64,000 nucleotides of DNA from Paenibacillus terrae (GTDB taxonomy: Bacteria; Bacillota; Bacilli; Paenibacillales; Paenibacillaceae): assembly GCF_005217525.1 (NCBI RefSeq), contig NZ_PNXQ01000014.1, positions 335,353 through 399,352 of the forward strand, written 5' to 3'. The notes below the pieces were generated by a model. That model was not told where the DNA came from, ran no database searches, and saw only the letters and a program-made list of their open reading frames with translations. A program made the translations under genes and the position numbers. Shown here in pieces: positions 18,701 through 27,661 of the stretch (its first letter is position 1; each line of letters begins with the position of its first letter).

Positions 18701-19329
18701 GCGGTATATCTGCGCTGGGTGAAGTAAACCTGGGGGCCATTGAGGAATACCAGCGCGTGCATGAGCGTTATACGTTTCTGGATGAGCAGAAGTCTGATCT
18801 TGTGGAAGCCAAGACAACACTCTATCAGGTTATTCGTGAAATGGACGATGAAATGTCCAAACGCTTCAAAGCCACGTTCGATGCCATCCGCCGCGAATTT
18901 GGTACGGTGTTCTCCAAGCTGTTCGGGGGCGGACGTGCTGATCTGGTGCTCATTGACCCGGAACGCATGCTAGAGACGGGAATTGATATTGTGGCTCAAC
19001 CGCCAGGCAAAAAGCTGCAAAACCTGCAACTACTGTCAGGAGGCGAGCGGGCGTTAACGGCGATGGCGCTATTGTTTGCCATTTTACATGTCAAGCCTGT
19101 CCCATTCTGTGTGCTGGATGAAGTGGAGGCCGCTCTGGATGAAGCTAATGTGGTGCGTTTTGCCCAATATTTACGAGAGTTCTCCGAGCAGACGCAGTTC
19201 ATTGTAGTTACACATCGCAAGGGAACGATGGAAGAAGCTGATGTGCTATATGGGGTTACGATGGAGGAAGGCGGAGTTTCCAAGCTCGTATCCGTCAAGC
19301 TGGACAACGATGAAGCCGAGATTGCCTGA
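15760..19329 (+). CDS. smc: Chromosome partition protein SMC
   Basis: 1189 residues, the usual length. N-terminal ATPase half with Walker A GPNGSGKSN (31-39), a long coiled coil (about 170-500), a hinge (about 510-680, with QIVEGAEGFVGIGADLV), a second coiled coil, and the C-terminal half with the ABC signature LLSGGERALTA and Walker B VPFCVLDEVEAALDEAN. With ScpA/ScpB it forms the condensin loaded at ParB sites and aligns chromosome arms. The ATG at 15760 follows GAGGTGA; the earlier ATG at 15739 lies upstream of that site. Confidence 0.97.
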   Translation: MFLKRIELAGFKSFADKTEMEFVRGITAVVGPNGSGKSNISDGIRWVLGEQSAKSLRGGKMEDIIFAGSDARKAVNYGEVSLTLDNEDQALPLDFGEVTVTRRVHRSGDSEYFINRQSCRLRDITELFMDTGIGKEAYSIIGQGRIEEILSTRSEDRRGIFEEASGIVKYKSRKKDAVRKLDDTEQNLLRIHDLVSELEDQIGPLKEQSEKAIHYKELRGELKSKEISMYVHQIEQIHTSWSDATSKLALLQQEQLQLSTVVSRHDAMLESDRNELRQLEEQVERLQSDLLQYSEATEKSEGYGELLKERTRNLEANREQLILSLSTSESRHSERKSELDLLNEKLSALTVELDELRERLSDEEAKLIGVTGGISQEQEESLKGGLLELMNQMAQARNEIRYTDQQKEALERRVTRVSDESGKWEAQQAELEQRKKGLEAAVQKLGQEISSLRSGYIQGSEKYQSLQKLLEESQGTVRKWEQKREAQISRRDTMKEMQDDFDGFMLGVKEVLKAARKETLHGVHGAVAELIRVPEHLEQAMETALGASVQHIVMENESVSRQAISFLKQRQLGRATFLPMDVIRPRQIGAGERQIVEGAEGFVGIGADLVQYDERYAGIVGSLLGNVVIARTLEDANRIAARCQYRYRVVTLEGDVVNAGGSMTGGSQFKKNANLLGRKRQLDQLDQDIIDTEQQIARLRQSTVDTKRQLEETQTRLDELRQGGDVKRGEEQQAAMELKQLEHELRHVLEQVAASGQEKKGFDQEIKELEASREEALLKLAALEEEEKKTHQAIHAAEFARKANESAKEQLQGELTNLKVREGKLDQERFSLEEQLRRLRGDYDTLGKDSRQNKTLLASIEADLLTNEQESVKQIENLNQYRLKKAEASQQLEFKRAARNSLSKKLEVAENETKEQRIQLKSVEEQLRQTEIGVNRLDVELENVLKKLSDDYELSYELAKQRYPIPEDIEGTQAEVQRLKRGISALGEVNLGAIEEYQRVHERYTFLDEQKSDLVEAKTTLYQVIREMDDEMSKRFKATFDAIRREFGTVFSKLFGGGRADLVLIDPERMLETGIDIVAQPPGKKLQNLQLLSGGERALTAMALLFAILHVKPVPFCVLDEVEAALDEANVVRFAQYLREFSEQTQFIVVTHRKGTMEEADVLYGVTMEEGGVSKLVSVKLDNDEAEIA

Positions 19330-19367
19330 CATAAAATAACATACTTTCAGATCAACGGAGGGAACCT

Positions 19368-20384
19368 ATGAGTTTCTTTAGGAAATTGAAGGAAAGCATT
19401 GCAAGCAAAACCGAGTCCGTCACCAAACAGTTCAAGGACGGTCTGGAAAAAACACGCAAAGGGTTTGTTGAAAAAGTATCGGATCTGATGATTCGCCGCA
19501 AGAAGATTGATGAGGAGTTTTATGAGGAGCTGGAAGAGATTCTGATTGGTGCCGATGTTGGCGTCAACACCGTTATGAACCTCATTGAAGACCTTCGGGT
19601 AGAAGTGAAAAAACGCAAAATCGAGGATGCATCCGAGCTACAGCCTGTATTATCGGAAAAGCTGTCTGAGCTACTGCGGGGCAATGACAACAGCCAACTC
19701 CAGATGAGCTCTGACGGGATTACGGTTATCCTGTTTGTTGGCGTCAACGGTGTTGGCAAAACAACTACCATTGGTAAGCTGGCCCATCGCTTTAAACAAG
19801 AGGGTAAAAAAGTGCTGCTGGCTGCCGGGGATACGTTCCGTGCTGGCGCAATTGAGCAGCTGGAGGTATGGGGTGAACGGGCTGGTGTAGAGGTCATTAA
19901 GCAGCAATCCGGCTCTGATCCAGCCGCGGTTATGTTTGATGCGGTACAGGCTGCCAAGCAGCGTCAGGTGGATGTGCTACTGTGTGATACCGCAGGACGT
20001 CTCCAGAATAAAAGCAATCTGATGGAGGAGCTGAACAAGATTTTCCGCGTGATCCAGCGCGAAATTCCAGATGCTCCTCATGAAGTATTGCTGGTACTTG
20101 ATGCGACGACTGGACAAAATGCGCTCAATCAAGCCAAAATGTTTGGCGAGAAAAGCGGCGTAACCGGGCTGGTACTGACGAAGCTGGATGGTACAGCGAA
20201 GGGCGGCATTGTCGTGGCGATTCGCCAAGAGCTGAATTTGCCGGTGAAGCTGGTGGGATTGGGTGAAAAGGTGAATGATCTCCAGCCATTTGATTCCGAG
20301 CAATTCGTTCACGCGTTGTTCGCTGGTTTGATTCAGGAAGAAGGCATAGATGAAACCGCTCCGGGTGAGGAAGAACAGGCTTAA
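19368..20384 (+). CDS. ftsY: Signal recognition particle receptor FtsY
   Basis: 338 residues, without the long acidic A domain of E. coli. An N-domain helix bundle precedes the GTPase: GVNGVGKTTT (125-134), DTFRAGAIEQL, DTAGRLQNK and TKLDGTAKGG. Docks SRP-ribosome complexes (Ffh is encoded at 21809) on the membrane translocon. AACGGAGGGAACC lies before the ATG. It is 38 nt after smc, as in Bacillus, and probably co-transcribed. Confidence 0.96.
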   Translation: MSFFRKLKESIASKTESVTKQFKDGLEKTRKGFVEKVSDLMIRRKKIDEEFYEELEEILIGADVGVNTVMNLIEDLRVEVKKRKIEDASELQPVLSEKLSELLRGNDNSQLQMSSDGITVILFVGVNGVGKTTTIGKLAHRFKQEGKKVLLAAGDTFRAGAIEQLEVWGERAGVEVIKQQSGSDPAAVMFDAVQAAKQRQVDVLLCDTAGRLQNKSNLMEELNKIFRVIQREIPDAPHEVLLVLDATTGQNALNQAKMFGEKSGVTGLVLTKLDGTAKGGIVVAIRQELNLPVKLVGLGEKVNDLQPFDSEQFVHALFAGLIQEEGIDETAPGEEEQA

Positions 20385-20571
20385 TCAGGTTTGTTGTAAG
20401 GTTGGATGAGGCTTTTTTTTGTTCTTAAGGCCTGCCAGGTCTGGGGCTAAGTAGGGTCTGGTTGCTGCGTGAGATCACAGGGATGTATAATGAAAGAAAA
20501 GGGTCTGTCGGCGCCGGATATGAATTTTTTTGGATGTAAAAATATTTCACAGGAAGCCGGGTGAAGAACCA

Positions 20572-21222
20572 ATGGCGAATACCTATACTTATTCCCGCAG
20601 GGAAGAAATAGCCAATGCGATCACACATGGAATTGGAGCCGTTTTAAGTGTGGCGGCACTTGTGCTGCTCATTGTTTTTGCAAGCTTGAAAGGGACCACT
20701 TGGCATGTCGTCAGTTTCACGATTTACGGAATTACGATGCTGCTGTTGTACACCAATTCCACGTTGCTTCATAGTCTGCGCGAAGGAAAATTGAAGGATT
20801 TGTTCGAAATATTCGATCATTCTTGCATTTACCTGTTCATTGCAGGCAGCTACACCCCGTTTATGCTCGTTGCACTGCGCGGGACATTAGGCTGGACGCT
20901 GTTTGGCGTTATTTGGGGAATCGCCCTGTTTGGTGTGCTATTCAAGGCATTCTTCACCAAGCGCTTCCTGTTCATGTCTACCGTGTTCTACATCGTGATG
21001 GGCTGGCTCATCACGATTGCCTGGAACCCGCTGGTGGCGGCTGTTCCCGCCGGGGGCATGACGCTATTGTTCCTGGGCGGTCTAATGTATACGCTGGGCA
21101 CAATCTTCTATGTGTGGCGGGCGTTTCCGTATCATCACGCGATCTGGCATCTGTTTGTGCTGGCAGGCAGCATACTTCATTTTCTGGCTGTTCTGCTGTA
21201 TCTTACTCCGGTAAGAGTTTAA
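20572..21222 (+). CDS. Hemolysin III / PAQR family membrane protein
   Basis: 216 residues from the ATG at 20572 (the frame opens at 20530, where no better ribosome site is seen). About seven hydrophobic segments and the family residues REEIANAITHGIG near the N-terminus, HSCIYLFIAGSYTPF, and the late HHAIWHLFVLAGSILHF with conserved His. This is the YqfA/hemolysin III branch of the PAQR superfamily; the histidines are thought to bind zinc and a hydrolase activity is proposed for relatives. Cytolysis is unproven. It is inserted between ftsY and ylxM-ffh, where B. subtilis has no such gene. Confidence 0.85.
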   Translation: MANTYTYSRREEIANAITHGIGAVLSVAALVLLIVFASLKGTTWHVVSFTIYGITMLLLYTNSTLLHSLREGKLKDLFEIFDHSCIYLFIAGSYTPFMLVALRGTLGWTLFGVIWGIALFGVLFKAFFTKRFLFMSTVFYIVMGWLITIAWNPLVAAVPAGGMTLLFLGGLMYTLGTIFYVWRAFPYHHAIWHLFVLAGSILHFLAVLLYLTPVRV

Positions 21223-21234
21223 ACCCTAGTAGGC

Positions 21235-21283
21235 AAAAAGCCGATTCGTACTTCCGTTAAGGGCAGTAAATCGGCTTTTTTTT
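21235..21283 (+). terminator. Terminator after the hemolysin III gene
   Basis: Perfect 12-bp arms AAAAAGCCGATT (21235-21246) and AATCGGCTTTTT (21269-21280) with a 22-nt loop and continued T run to 21283; can act in both directions. Confidence 0.85.
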
Positions 21284-21302
21284 GGTTGACAAGGGATAAC
21301 GC

Positions 21303-21331
21303 TTGACATCTTCTTTTCTTTTATGTATGAT
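21303..21331 (+). promoter_or_regulatory. Sigma-A type promoter of ylxM-ffh
   Basis: Consensus TTGACA (21303-21308), 17-bp spacer, TATGAT (21326-21331), 56 nt before the ylxM start. Confidence 0.85.
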
Positions 21332-21387
21332 AAGGATCGTTGAAAAGAACTGTAAAGTGTTTTTCCTTGACGATGGAGGTATACGCG

Positions 21388-21756
21388 ATGAGTCAGGAGA
21401 ATCGGCTGGAAAAGACAAACCGGATTAACCGACTGTTTGACTTCTATGAACCTCTGCTTACGGAGAAGCAACAGATGTTTTTGAAATATTACTTCCATGA
21501 CGATTTTTCTCTGGGAGAGATTGCTTCGGAATTTGAAATTAGCCGTCAGGCCGTGTATGAGCATATTAAACGTGCCGAGCAGGTGCTGGAAATGTATGAG
21601 GAAAAGCTCGGATTGCTCCATAAACACGAGCGTAGAAGCCGAGACCTGGAAGAACTAAATACGGCGTTGTATGAGACCTTCGGTAAAATCGGTGAACCCG
21701 ATGAAGGCACTTTGCAACATATTCATCAAATTGTAAATCGCCTGCAGGAATTGTAG
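21388..21756 (+). CDS. ylxM: YlxM/p13 family DNA-binding-like protein of the SRP operon
   Basis: 122 residues. A sigma-70 region-4-like helix-turn-helix is visible (FSLGEIASEFEISRQAVYEH, about 40-60). The family is always found beside ffh in Firmicutes; the Streptococcus relative modulates SRP GTPase activity rather than transcription, so the HTH may be repurposed. ATG at 21388 with GATGGAGGT upstream. Shares a promoter with ffh, 52 nt downstream. Confidence 0.9.
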   Translation: MSQENRLEKTNRINRLFDFYEPLLTEKQQMFLKYYFHDDFSLGEIASEFEISRQAVYEHIKRAEQVLEMYEEKLGLLHKHERRSRDLEELNTALYETFGKIGEPDEGTLQHIHQIVNRLQEL

Positions 21757-21808
21757 GTCATATAGATTAGTGAATAAACAACCCTGGTAGACAAGGAGGT
21801 GCGAAAAC

Positions 21809-23185
21809 ATGGCATTTGAAGGATTATCGACCCGCTTGCAAAATGTATTTAGCAAACTGCGCGGCAAAGGAAAAGTGTCTGAGGATGATGTAGCTCAGGC
21901 GATGCGCGAAGTACGATTAGCTTTGCTGGAGGCGGACGTTAACTTCAAGGTTGTAAAGGACTTTATTGCCAAGGTGAAGGAGAAATCCGTTGGCAAGGAA
22001 GTGATGGACAGCTTTACACCAGGTATGGTAATCATCGACATCGTGAACAAGGAACTGACCGAGTTGATGGGTGGCAGTCAAGCCAAGCTTGCCAAGGCAA
22101 ACAAACCGCCTACGGTCATTATGATGGTGGGTCTCCAGGGCGCAGGTAAGACGACGACATCCGGTAAGCTGGCGAAGTTGCTGCAAAAGCAAAATCATCG
22201 CCCATTGCTTGTAGCTGGTGATATATATAGACCGGCTGCGATCAAGCAGCTACAGGTACTTGGTGAGCAGATCAACGCTCCTGTATTTACGCTTGGTGAT
22301 CAGACAAGCCCGGTGGAGATTGCAAAGCAGGGCTTACAGCATGCCAAGGATAACGGTAATGACTACGTTATTATAGATACTGCCGGTCGTCTTCACGTGG
22401 ATGAAGAGCTTATGGAAGAGTTGCGCCAGATTCATGCGAATGTGAATCCTGACGAAGTTCTGCTGGTTGTTGACAGCATGACAGGTCAGGATGCGGTAAA
22501 CGTCGCGGAGCACTTTAACACTAGCTTGGAGTTAACAGGGGTTGTACTAACGAAGCTGGACGGCGATACCCGCGGTGGTGCGGCCTTGTCGGTTAAGGCT
22601 GTGACCGGATGCCCGATCAAGTTCGCTACATTGGGTGAAAAGCTGGATGCGATGGAGCCGTTTCATCCGGAACGAATGGCTTCACGGATTTTGGGTATGG
22701 GCGACATGTTGTCCCTGATTGAAAAAGCGCAATCCAATATCGACGCTGATAAGGCGAAGGAAATGGAACGGAAAATGCGCAATGCTGAATTTACCTTCGA
22801 AGATTTTCTAGAGCAGATGGACCAAGTTAAAAAGCTTGGCCCGATCGACCAGATTCTCGATATGATTCCCGGCATGGGCAACATGAAGCAAATGAAAGAC
22901 GTCAAAGTGGATGACAAGCAGATGGGCCGGATTGAGGCTATCGTTCATTCCATGACCACACAAGAAAAGAAAAACCCGGACATGATTAATCATAGCCGCC
23001 GCAAACGGATTGCTGTAGGCAGTGGAACATCACTGGCTGAGGTAAACCGCCTGATCAAGCAATTTGATGAAATGCGGCGCATGATGAAGCAGTTCTCAGA
23101 CATGATGGGACCCAAGGGTGGCAAAAACAAAGCCCTGAAGCAGTTGAAGGGTATGGGTAAAGGTATGAAGTTTCCTTTCCGTTAA
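21809..23185 (+). CDS. ffh: Signal recognition particle protein Ffh
   Basis: 458 residues in N, G and M domains. GTPase motifs: GLQGAGKTTTSGK (about 108-120), DTAGRLHVDEE and TKLDGDTRGG. The Met-rich M domain from about residue 300 (DMIPGMGNMKQMKD, MMKQFSDMMGPKGG) binds signal peptides and the SRP RNA. ACAAGGAGGTG upstream of the ATG. Works with FtsY (19368) in co-translational membrane targeting; the SRP RNA gene is not in this window. Confidence 0.97.
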   Translation: MAFEGLSTRLQNVFSKLRGKGKVSEDDVAQAMREVRLALLEADVNFKVVKDFIAKVKEKSVGKEVMDSFTPGMVIIDIVNKELTELMGGSQAKLAKANKPPTVIMMVGLQGAGKTTTSGKLAKLLQKQNHRPLLVAGDIYRPAAIKQLQVLGEQINAPVFTLGDQTSPVEIAKQGLQHAKDNGNDYVIIDTAGRLHVDEELMEELRQIHANVNPDEVLLVVDSMTGQDAVNVAEHFNTSLELTGVVLTKLDGDTRGGAALSVKAVTGCPIKFATLGEKLDAMEPFHPERMASRILGMGDMLSLIEKAQSNIDADKAKEMERKMRNAEFTFEDFLEQMDQVKKLGPIDQILDMIPGMGNMKQMKDVKVDDKQMGRIEAIVHSMTTQEKKNPDMINHSRRKRIAVGSGTSLAEVNRLIKQFDEMRRMMKQFSDMMGPKGGKNKALKQLKGMGKGMKFPFR

Positions 23186-23252
23186 GGCCAATAGGCCGTT
23201 GGAATTATAGGATAACAATATACAGTCTACTTTTTGAAGGAGGTGAATTTTC

Positions 23253-23525
23253 GTGGCAGTTCGTATTCGTCTGAAACGTATGGGTGCACATAAAGCTCCT
23301 TTCTATCGCGTCGTGGTATCGGATTCCCGTTCCCCGCGTGACGGTCGTTTTATCGAAGAAATCGGTTATTACAACCCTATTACAGTACCAGCAGTTGTAA
23401 AAATTGATGAAGATAAAGCGTTGAAATGGTTGCAAGATGGTGCACAAGCATCCGATACAGTCCGCAACTTGCTTAGCAAAGCGGGCGTAATGAAAAAGTT
23501 TCATGAGCTTAAACAACAGAAATAA
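23253..23525 (+). CDS. rpsP: 30S ribosomal protein S16
   Basis: 90 residues beginning [20 protein letters not shown] after the GTG-encoded Met and Ala, the S16 signature. GTG start with AAGGAGGTGAA about 6 nt upstream. An assembly protein of the 30S 5' domain. First gene of rpsP-khpA-rimM-trmD, as in Bacillus but without ylqD. Confidence 0.97.
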   Translation: MAVRIRLKRMGAHKAPFYRVVVSDSRSPRDGRFIEEIGYYNPITVPAVVKIDEDKALKWLQDGAQASDTVRNLLSKAGVMKKFHELKQQK

Positions 23526-23548
23526 GGTGCTGATGCGGAGGGTCAACC

Positions 23549-23779
23549 ATGGAAGAATTAGTGATAATCATTGCTAAGGCTTTAGTCGATCATCCGGAAG
23601 ATGTAACCGTGAAGACCTTGGAGAAGGATCGGCTTGTCGTATATGAGCTTAGCGTGCATCCTGAGGATGTAGGCAAAATCATTGGCAAGCAGGGTCGTAT
23701 CGCCAAGGCGCTTCGCACTGTGGTTGCATCAGCAGCCGTTAAGATGGATAAACGGGTTACCGTAGACATCATATCTTAA
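23549..23779 (+). CDS. khpA: KH-domain RNA-binding protein KhpA
   Basis: 76 residues consisting of one KH domain with the GXXG loop in KIIGKQGRIAKALRTVV. KhpA pairs with KhpB (Jag) in Gram-positives and affects cell division and RNA metabolism. Formerly ylqC. Ribosome site GCGGAGGG. A terminator lies directly after it, although rimM continues in the same direction. Confidence 0.93.
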   Translation: MEELVIIIAKALVDHPEDVTVKTLEKDRLVVYELSVHPEDVGKIIGKQGRIAKALRTVVASAAVKMDKRVTVDIIS

Positions 23780-23784
23780 AGATA

Positions 23785-23827
23785 TACGAAAGTGGGTTAG
23801 GATGTATGTCCTAACCCTTTTTCGTAC
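23785..23827 (+). terminator. Terminator between khpA and rimM
   Basis: Nine-bp perfect stem GGGTTAGGA/TCCTAACCC (23794-23802, 23809-23817), extended outward by TACGAAA/TTTCGTA and followed by five T. Read-through or a separate promoter would be needed for rimM-trmD. Confidence 0.8.
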
Positions 23828-23876
23828 ATGATGAAGATAATATGGAGCGGGACCGATTATATGCAGGAGGAACATG

Positions 23877-24392
23877 ATGCAGCAATTCTTTAATGTCGGG
23901 AAAATTGTGAATACACACGGAATCCGCGGCGAGCTTAAAATATTAACGACGACTGATTTCCCGGAGGATCGTTTTGCCAAAGGCAGTGAGCTGTTGATCA
24001 TTCCTGCGGATGGTAAAGCGCCGATCCCTGTAACTATTGAAACAGCACGTTTTCAAAAAAATATGGTTGTAGCCAAATTCAAGGAATATCACAACATCAA
24101 TGATGTTGAAAAGTATAAAGGCAGTTTATTGAAGGTATCCGCTGAACGGCTAGGTGAACTAGAGGAAAATGAGTTCTATTTTCATGAAGTTGTTGGCCTG
24201 GAAGTAGTGACAGAAGACGGAGAAAAGCTTGGTGTAGTGAAAGAGATTTTGACACCAGGAGCGAACGATGTATGGGTAGTCACAATGCCCGATGACAAGG
24301 AACTGCTATTGCCGTATATAGAAAATGTCATTTTGGATGTAAACGTGCCTGAAAAACGGGTTACGGTACGGTTGATGGAAGGACTACTGTAA
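23877..24392 (+). CDS. rimM: Ribosome maturation factor RimM
   Basis: 171 residues. The N-terminal RimM domain starts [17 protein letters not shown]; the C-terminal PRC-barrel has [11 protein letters not shown] and GANDVWVV. Assists 30S head assembly by binding S19. Two adjacent ATG codons (23874, 23877) exist; the second is 6 nt from GCAGGAGG and preferred. The stop shares one base with the trmD start (TAATG). Confidence 0.93.
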   Translation: MQQFFNVGKIVNTHGIRGELKILTTTDFPEDRFAKGSELLIIPADGKAPIPVTIETARFQKNMVVAKFKEYHNINDVEKYKGSLLKVSAERLGELEENEFYFHEVVGLEVVTEDGEKLGVVKEILTPGANDVWVVTMPDDKELLLPYIENVILDVNVPEKRVTVRLMEGLL

Positions 24393-25195
24393 TGCGGGTG
24401 GATGTGCTGACCCTGTTTCCCGAAATGTTTGAAGGTGTATTTAATGCAAGCATTCTGGGAAAAGCAAGGGAAAAGGGAATCATATCACTGCAAGCGGTTA
24501 ATTTTCGCCAATATGCCGGGAACAAGCATGGTCAAGTGGATGATACACCCTATGGTGGCGGGGGCGGGATGGTATTGAAGCCTGACCCGATTTTCACTGC
24601 GGTGGAGACGTTATTGGATGAAGCAGAGCATCCAACCATATTAGGGAACACAGACGAAGTTGTTCAAGGTGAAGAGGCCGGGTTGAGTGCAGGTTTGAAA
24701 GCTCCGCGTATTATTTTGATGTGTCCGCAAGGTGAGACTTTTACGCAAAAGAAAGCGGAGGAGCTTGCTAAAGAGGACCATCTTATTTTTATATGCGGGC
24801 ATTATGAGGGCTATGATGAGCGTATTCGCGAGTATTTGGTGACGGATGAGCTTTCTATCGGAGATTATGTGTTGACTGGTGGGGAACTGCCCGCTATGGT
24901 CGCTATAGATAGTGTGGCACGGTTGCTGCCTGGAGTGCTGGGCAATGAAACGAGTGCGATAACGGACTCTTTCAGTACGGGTCTGCTCGAGTACCCGCAT
25001 TATACGAGACCTGCTGAGTTTCGGGGCTGGAAGGTACCAGGGGTGCTGTTGTCAGGACATCATGTTAATATTGATGCCTGGAGACGACAGGAGGCGCTGC
25101 GTCGTACGATGGAACGTCGACCGGATCTGCTGGAGCAGGCTGAATTGACAAGCAAGGAACGGGTATGGATAGAGGAACAGCGCAAGATGGATTGA
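24392..25195 (+). CDS. trmD: tRNA (guanine(37)-N(1))-methyltransferase
   Basis: TrmD methylates G37 of tRNAs with G36 to prevent frameshifting. 267 residues, about 24 longer than B. subtilis TrmD. The knotted SPOUT core is intact: [30 protein letters not shown], and the conserved [15 protein letters not shown]. The extra length is an insert of roughly 24 residues after about residue 70 ([20 protein letters not shown]), between the GGGGM loop and the strand before MCPQGE. One-nt overlap with rimM implies coupling. Confidence 0.95.
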   Translation: MRVDVLTLFPEMFEGVFNASILGKAREKGIISLQAVNFRQYAGNKHGQVDDTPYGGGGGMVLKPDPIFTAVETLLDEAEHPTILGNTDEVVQGEEAGLSAGLKAPRIILMCPQGETFTQKKAEELAKEDHLIFICGHYEGYDERIREYLVTDELSIGDYVLTGGELPAMVAIDSVARLLPGVLGNETSAITDSFSTGLLEYPHYTRPAEFRGWKVPGVLLSGHHVNIDAWRRQEALRRTMERRPDLLEQAELTSKERVWIEEQRKMD

Positions 25196-25309
25196 TCATG
25201 GGAAGAGTGTATTGAAGAGCTTTAGCAATGAGTGGATTTGAAAGCAGGGCTAACCTGTTTTATAATGTAATTAATTAAATATAATGTTTGGTCAAATCCC
25301 TTTTTCTTG

Positions 25310-25338
25310 TTGCAATGCGGTATCCTCCATGATACAAT
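25310..25338 (+). promoter_or_regulatory. Promoter of rplS
   Basis: TTGCAA (25310-25315), 17-bp spacer, TACAAT (25333-25338), which would give an untranslated leader of about 95 nt before rplS. Confidence 0.65.
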
Positions 25339-25344
25339 ACATCT

Positions 25345-25440
25345 GTTGTGTGTAATACGGTGGTCCTCTGTGGATGATGAAGGAAACGGATGTGTTTCCA
25401 GAAGATGCATGAACACCTGTACGGAAGGAGGGAGTCATAG
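25345..25440 (+). ncRNA. Possible L19 leader (ribosomal protein autoregulatory leader)
   Basis: The untranslated region before rplS contains a GGAAAC-ggatgt-GTTTCC hairpin (25382-25399) and further GGTGGTCCTCTGTGG pairing potential. An L19 leader is an established RNA family at this position in Bacilli. Position and a stem support the call; consensus agreement was not tested. Confidence 0.4.
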
Positions 25441-25785
25441 ATGAATATCGTCCAAGCGATCACTGAAGAACAACTGCGTAAAGATTTGCCTAACTTTCGT
25501 CCCGGTGACACTTTGAAAGTGCACGTGAAAGTTATTGAGGGAACTCGTGAGCGTATCCAGTTGTTTGAAGGTGTTGTAATTAAACGCCGTGGTGGTGGAA
25601 TCAGTGAGACTTTTACAGTTCGTAAAATTTCTTACGGTGTAGGTGTGGAAAGAACTTTCCCGCTTCATTCCCCGAAAATCGATAAAATCGACGTGGCTCG
25701 CCGTGGTAAAGTGCGTCGTGCGAAGCTTTATTATCTTCGTGAACTGCGCGGTAAAGCAGCGAGAATTAAAGAAATTCGTCGTTAA
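25441..25785 (+). CDS. rplS: 50S ribosomal protein L19
   Basis: 114 residues with the L19 pattern [16 protein letters not shown] near residue 20, [19 protein letters not shown] and [19 protein letters not shown] after GGAAGGAGGGAG. Located at the 30S-50S interface. It appears to have its own promoter and leader rather than depending only on trmD transcription. Confidence 0.97.
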   Translation: MNIVQAITEEQLRKDLPNFRPGDTLKVHVKVIEGTRERIQLFEGVVIKRRGGGISETFTVRKISYGVGVERTFPLHSPKIDKIDVARRGKVRRAKLYYLRELRGKAARIKEIRR

Positions 25786-25795
25786 TACAACGAAT

Positions 25796-25833
25796 AACGA
25801 AAGGGGCTTGATTACAAGCTCCTTTCGTTTTTT
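25796..25833 (+). terminator. Terminator after rplS
   Basis: Arms AACGAAAGGGGCTTG (25796-25810) and CAAGCTCCTTTCGTT (25815-25829) pair with one mismatch around ATTA and run into six T. Confidence 0.9.
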
Positions 25834-25886
25834 CTACGTACATAGGGAACTGTGGATTATTGACCGTAAAGAGAGGACAGTGAGCT

Positions 25887-26513
25887 ATGGAGCAAGAAGT
25901 AGGTCAAGGAGCTATACAGCATCCGACTGAACAGGATGGTACACCCAAGCGTAAACCGAAAAATGAGATTTTTGAGTGGATCAAGGCCATCGTTATCGCG
26001 TTAGTGTTGGTTTTTTTAATCCGTTGGTTTCTTTTTAAGCCGTTTATTGTGGATGGCCCGTCGATGCAGCCAAACTTTCATACCGGAGAACGTGTCATTG
26101 TAAATGAAATTTTGTATGATTTCCGTTCCCCAAAACCGGGAGAGGTGATCGTGTTTCATGTGCCGGATGAGGGAAGAGACTTCATAAAGCGTGTCATTGC
26201 CGTTGAGGGCGACACGGTTAAGGTAGAAGGTGACACGATTACGGTGAATGGTAAACCTATTCAGGAGCCTTACTTGAAAGCTCCAGTGGAGGAAGCGCAT
26301 CAAAATGGTGAGCTTTACAACAAGTTTACAAATTTCCCAAATGAAAATTTTAAGGATGGTAAAGTTCCGGCAGGACATATTTTTGTTATGGGGGATAATC
26401 GTTCCAACAGTACCGACAGTCGGATGATTGGGTATATTGATTTGAAGGAAGTCGTCGGTCGTGCTGATGTTATTTTCTGGCCGGTGAAGGATATGAAGTG
26501 GATTAACCACTAG
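25887..26513 (+). CDS. lepB: Type I signal peptidase
   Basis: 208 residues. A charged N-terminus is followed by one membrane anchor (about 31-50, IKAIVIALVLVFLIRWFLF), then the extracytoplasmic S26 domain with catalytic Ser 59 in GPSMQPNF, Lys 101 in DFIKRVIAVEGDT and MGDNRSNSTDSR. Removes signal peptides from exported proteins, the step after SRP/Sec targeting encoded nearby. Single-anchor Gram-positive type (Sip). Bacilli carry several paralogues, so the exact one cannot be named. Confidence 0.93.
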   Translation: MEQEVGQGAIQHPTEQDGTPKRKPKNEIFEWIKAIVIALVLVFLIRWFLFKPFIVDGPSMQPNFHTGERVIVNEILYDFRSPKPGEVIVFHVPDEGRDFIKRVIAVEGDTVKVEGDTITVNGKPIQEPYLKAPVEEAHQNGELYNKFTNFPNENFKDGKVPAGHIFVMGDNRSNSTDSRMIGYIDLKEVVGRADVIFWPVKDMKWINH

Positions 26514-26600
26514 AACAACTAATATGCAGCATAGCTGCCGTAATCCTGACGATTAACCTTAGGGGGAACGTTAGGAGTTACGATCAATGAGGTGATGACG

Positions 26601-27461
26601 GTGACGATTCAATGGTTTCCTGGTCATATGACCAGAGCGCGCCGCCAAATTGAAGCAAAATTAAAGCTGATTGATTTGGTAATTGAGCTGATTGATGCTC
26701 GGTTGCCGCTTTCCAGCCGGAATCCAATGATTGATGATATTTTGCAGGGCAAGCCGCGAATGATTATTTTAAACAAGGCAGATTTGGCAGACCCGGTCGT
26801 ATCACAGCAGTGGATTGCCTACTTTAAGGAGCAAGGGCATATCGCTTTTCAGGTGGATGCTACAACAGGTACAGGAATGAAAGAAATTCCGGTTCAGGCC
26901 AAGTTGTTGCTCAAGGAAAAGATAGATCGGCAGATTTCTAAAGGTATGAACCCACGGCCTATGCGTGCTTTGATTGTTGGTATACCGAATGTCGGTAAAT
27001 CGACCCTGATCAATCGTATGGCAGGACGTAGCATTGCAGCTACGGGCGACCGTCCGGGAGTGACGAAAGCACAGCAATGGATCAAGATTGGTGAAATTGA
27101 GCTACTGGATACACCGGGTATTTTGTGGCCCAAATTTGAGGATCAGAATGTTGGTTATCGTCTGGCGGTTACAGGTGCGATCAAGGAAGAAATTTTGAAT
27201 GTTGAGGATATCGCTTTTTTCGCGACAAAATATTTGGTTCAATATTACTGGGATGAGCTGGCAGCACGTTTTGAGCTGACTGAACGTCCCGAGGATACGG
27301 AAAATGCCGATGAAATTGTTAGTGTCATGGAAGCGATTGGACGTAAACGCGGCTGTATTGTCAGCGGTGGACGTGTAGATCTCGAAAAGTCGTCAAAAAT
27401 CATTTTACGTGAGCTGCGTGCAGGTAAGCTGGGACGTTTCAGTTTGGAAGCTCCTTACTGA
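26601..27461 (+). CDS. rbgA: Ribosome biogenesis GTPase RbgA (YlqF)
   Basis: 286 residues, a circularly permuted GTPase: G4 NKAD (58-61) precedes G1 GIPNVGKST (127-135), then G3 [22 protein letters not shown] is the canonical N-terminus, so I chose the GTG at 26601 with GAGGTGAT upstream rather than the GTG/ATG at 26592-26595, which lie inside that ribosome site. Needed for late 50S assembly (L16 incorporation) in B. subtilis. Lies between signal peptidase and rnhB. Confidence 0.94.
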   Translation: MTIQWFPGHMTRARRQIEAKLKLIDLVIELIDARLPLSSRNPMIDDILQGKPRMIILNKADLADPVVSQQWIAYFKEQGHIAFQVDATTGTGMKEIPVQAKLLLKEKIDRQISKGMNPRPMRALIVGIPNVGKSTLINRMAGRSIAATGDRPGVTKAQQWIKIGEIELLDTPGILWPKFEDQNVGYRLAVTGAIKEEILNVEDIAFFATKYLVQYYWDELAARFELTERPEDTENADEIVSVMEAIGRKRGCIVSGGRVDLEKSSKIILRELRAGKLGRFSLEAPY

Positions 27462-27515
27462 TTCGATTCTGCCTGATGTATCGGATACACCGCATAGCAT
27501 AGTTTGGCAAGGAAG

Positions 27516-27552
27516 AACCTTCCCCATCTCTTCGGAGAGAGGAAGGTTTTTT
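27516..27552 (+). terminator. Terminator after rbgA
   Basis: AACCTTCC (27516-27523) pairs with GGAAGGTT (27541-27548), enclosing a TCTC-ttcg-GAGA inner hairpin, and ends in six T (27547-27552). Confidence 0.85.
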
Positions 27553-27661
27553 GGTATGTGAAGGTAGGTTAACTAAAGGGGTTTTGGGATGGACAGGTCT
27601 GTGTTAAGCTGAATTAAATTATGCAGAACTTAAAATACATAGAGATAGGCGGGTATGGAGT

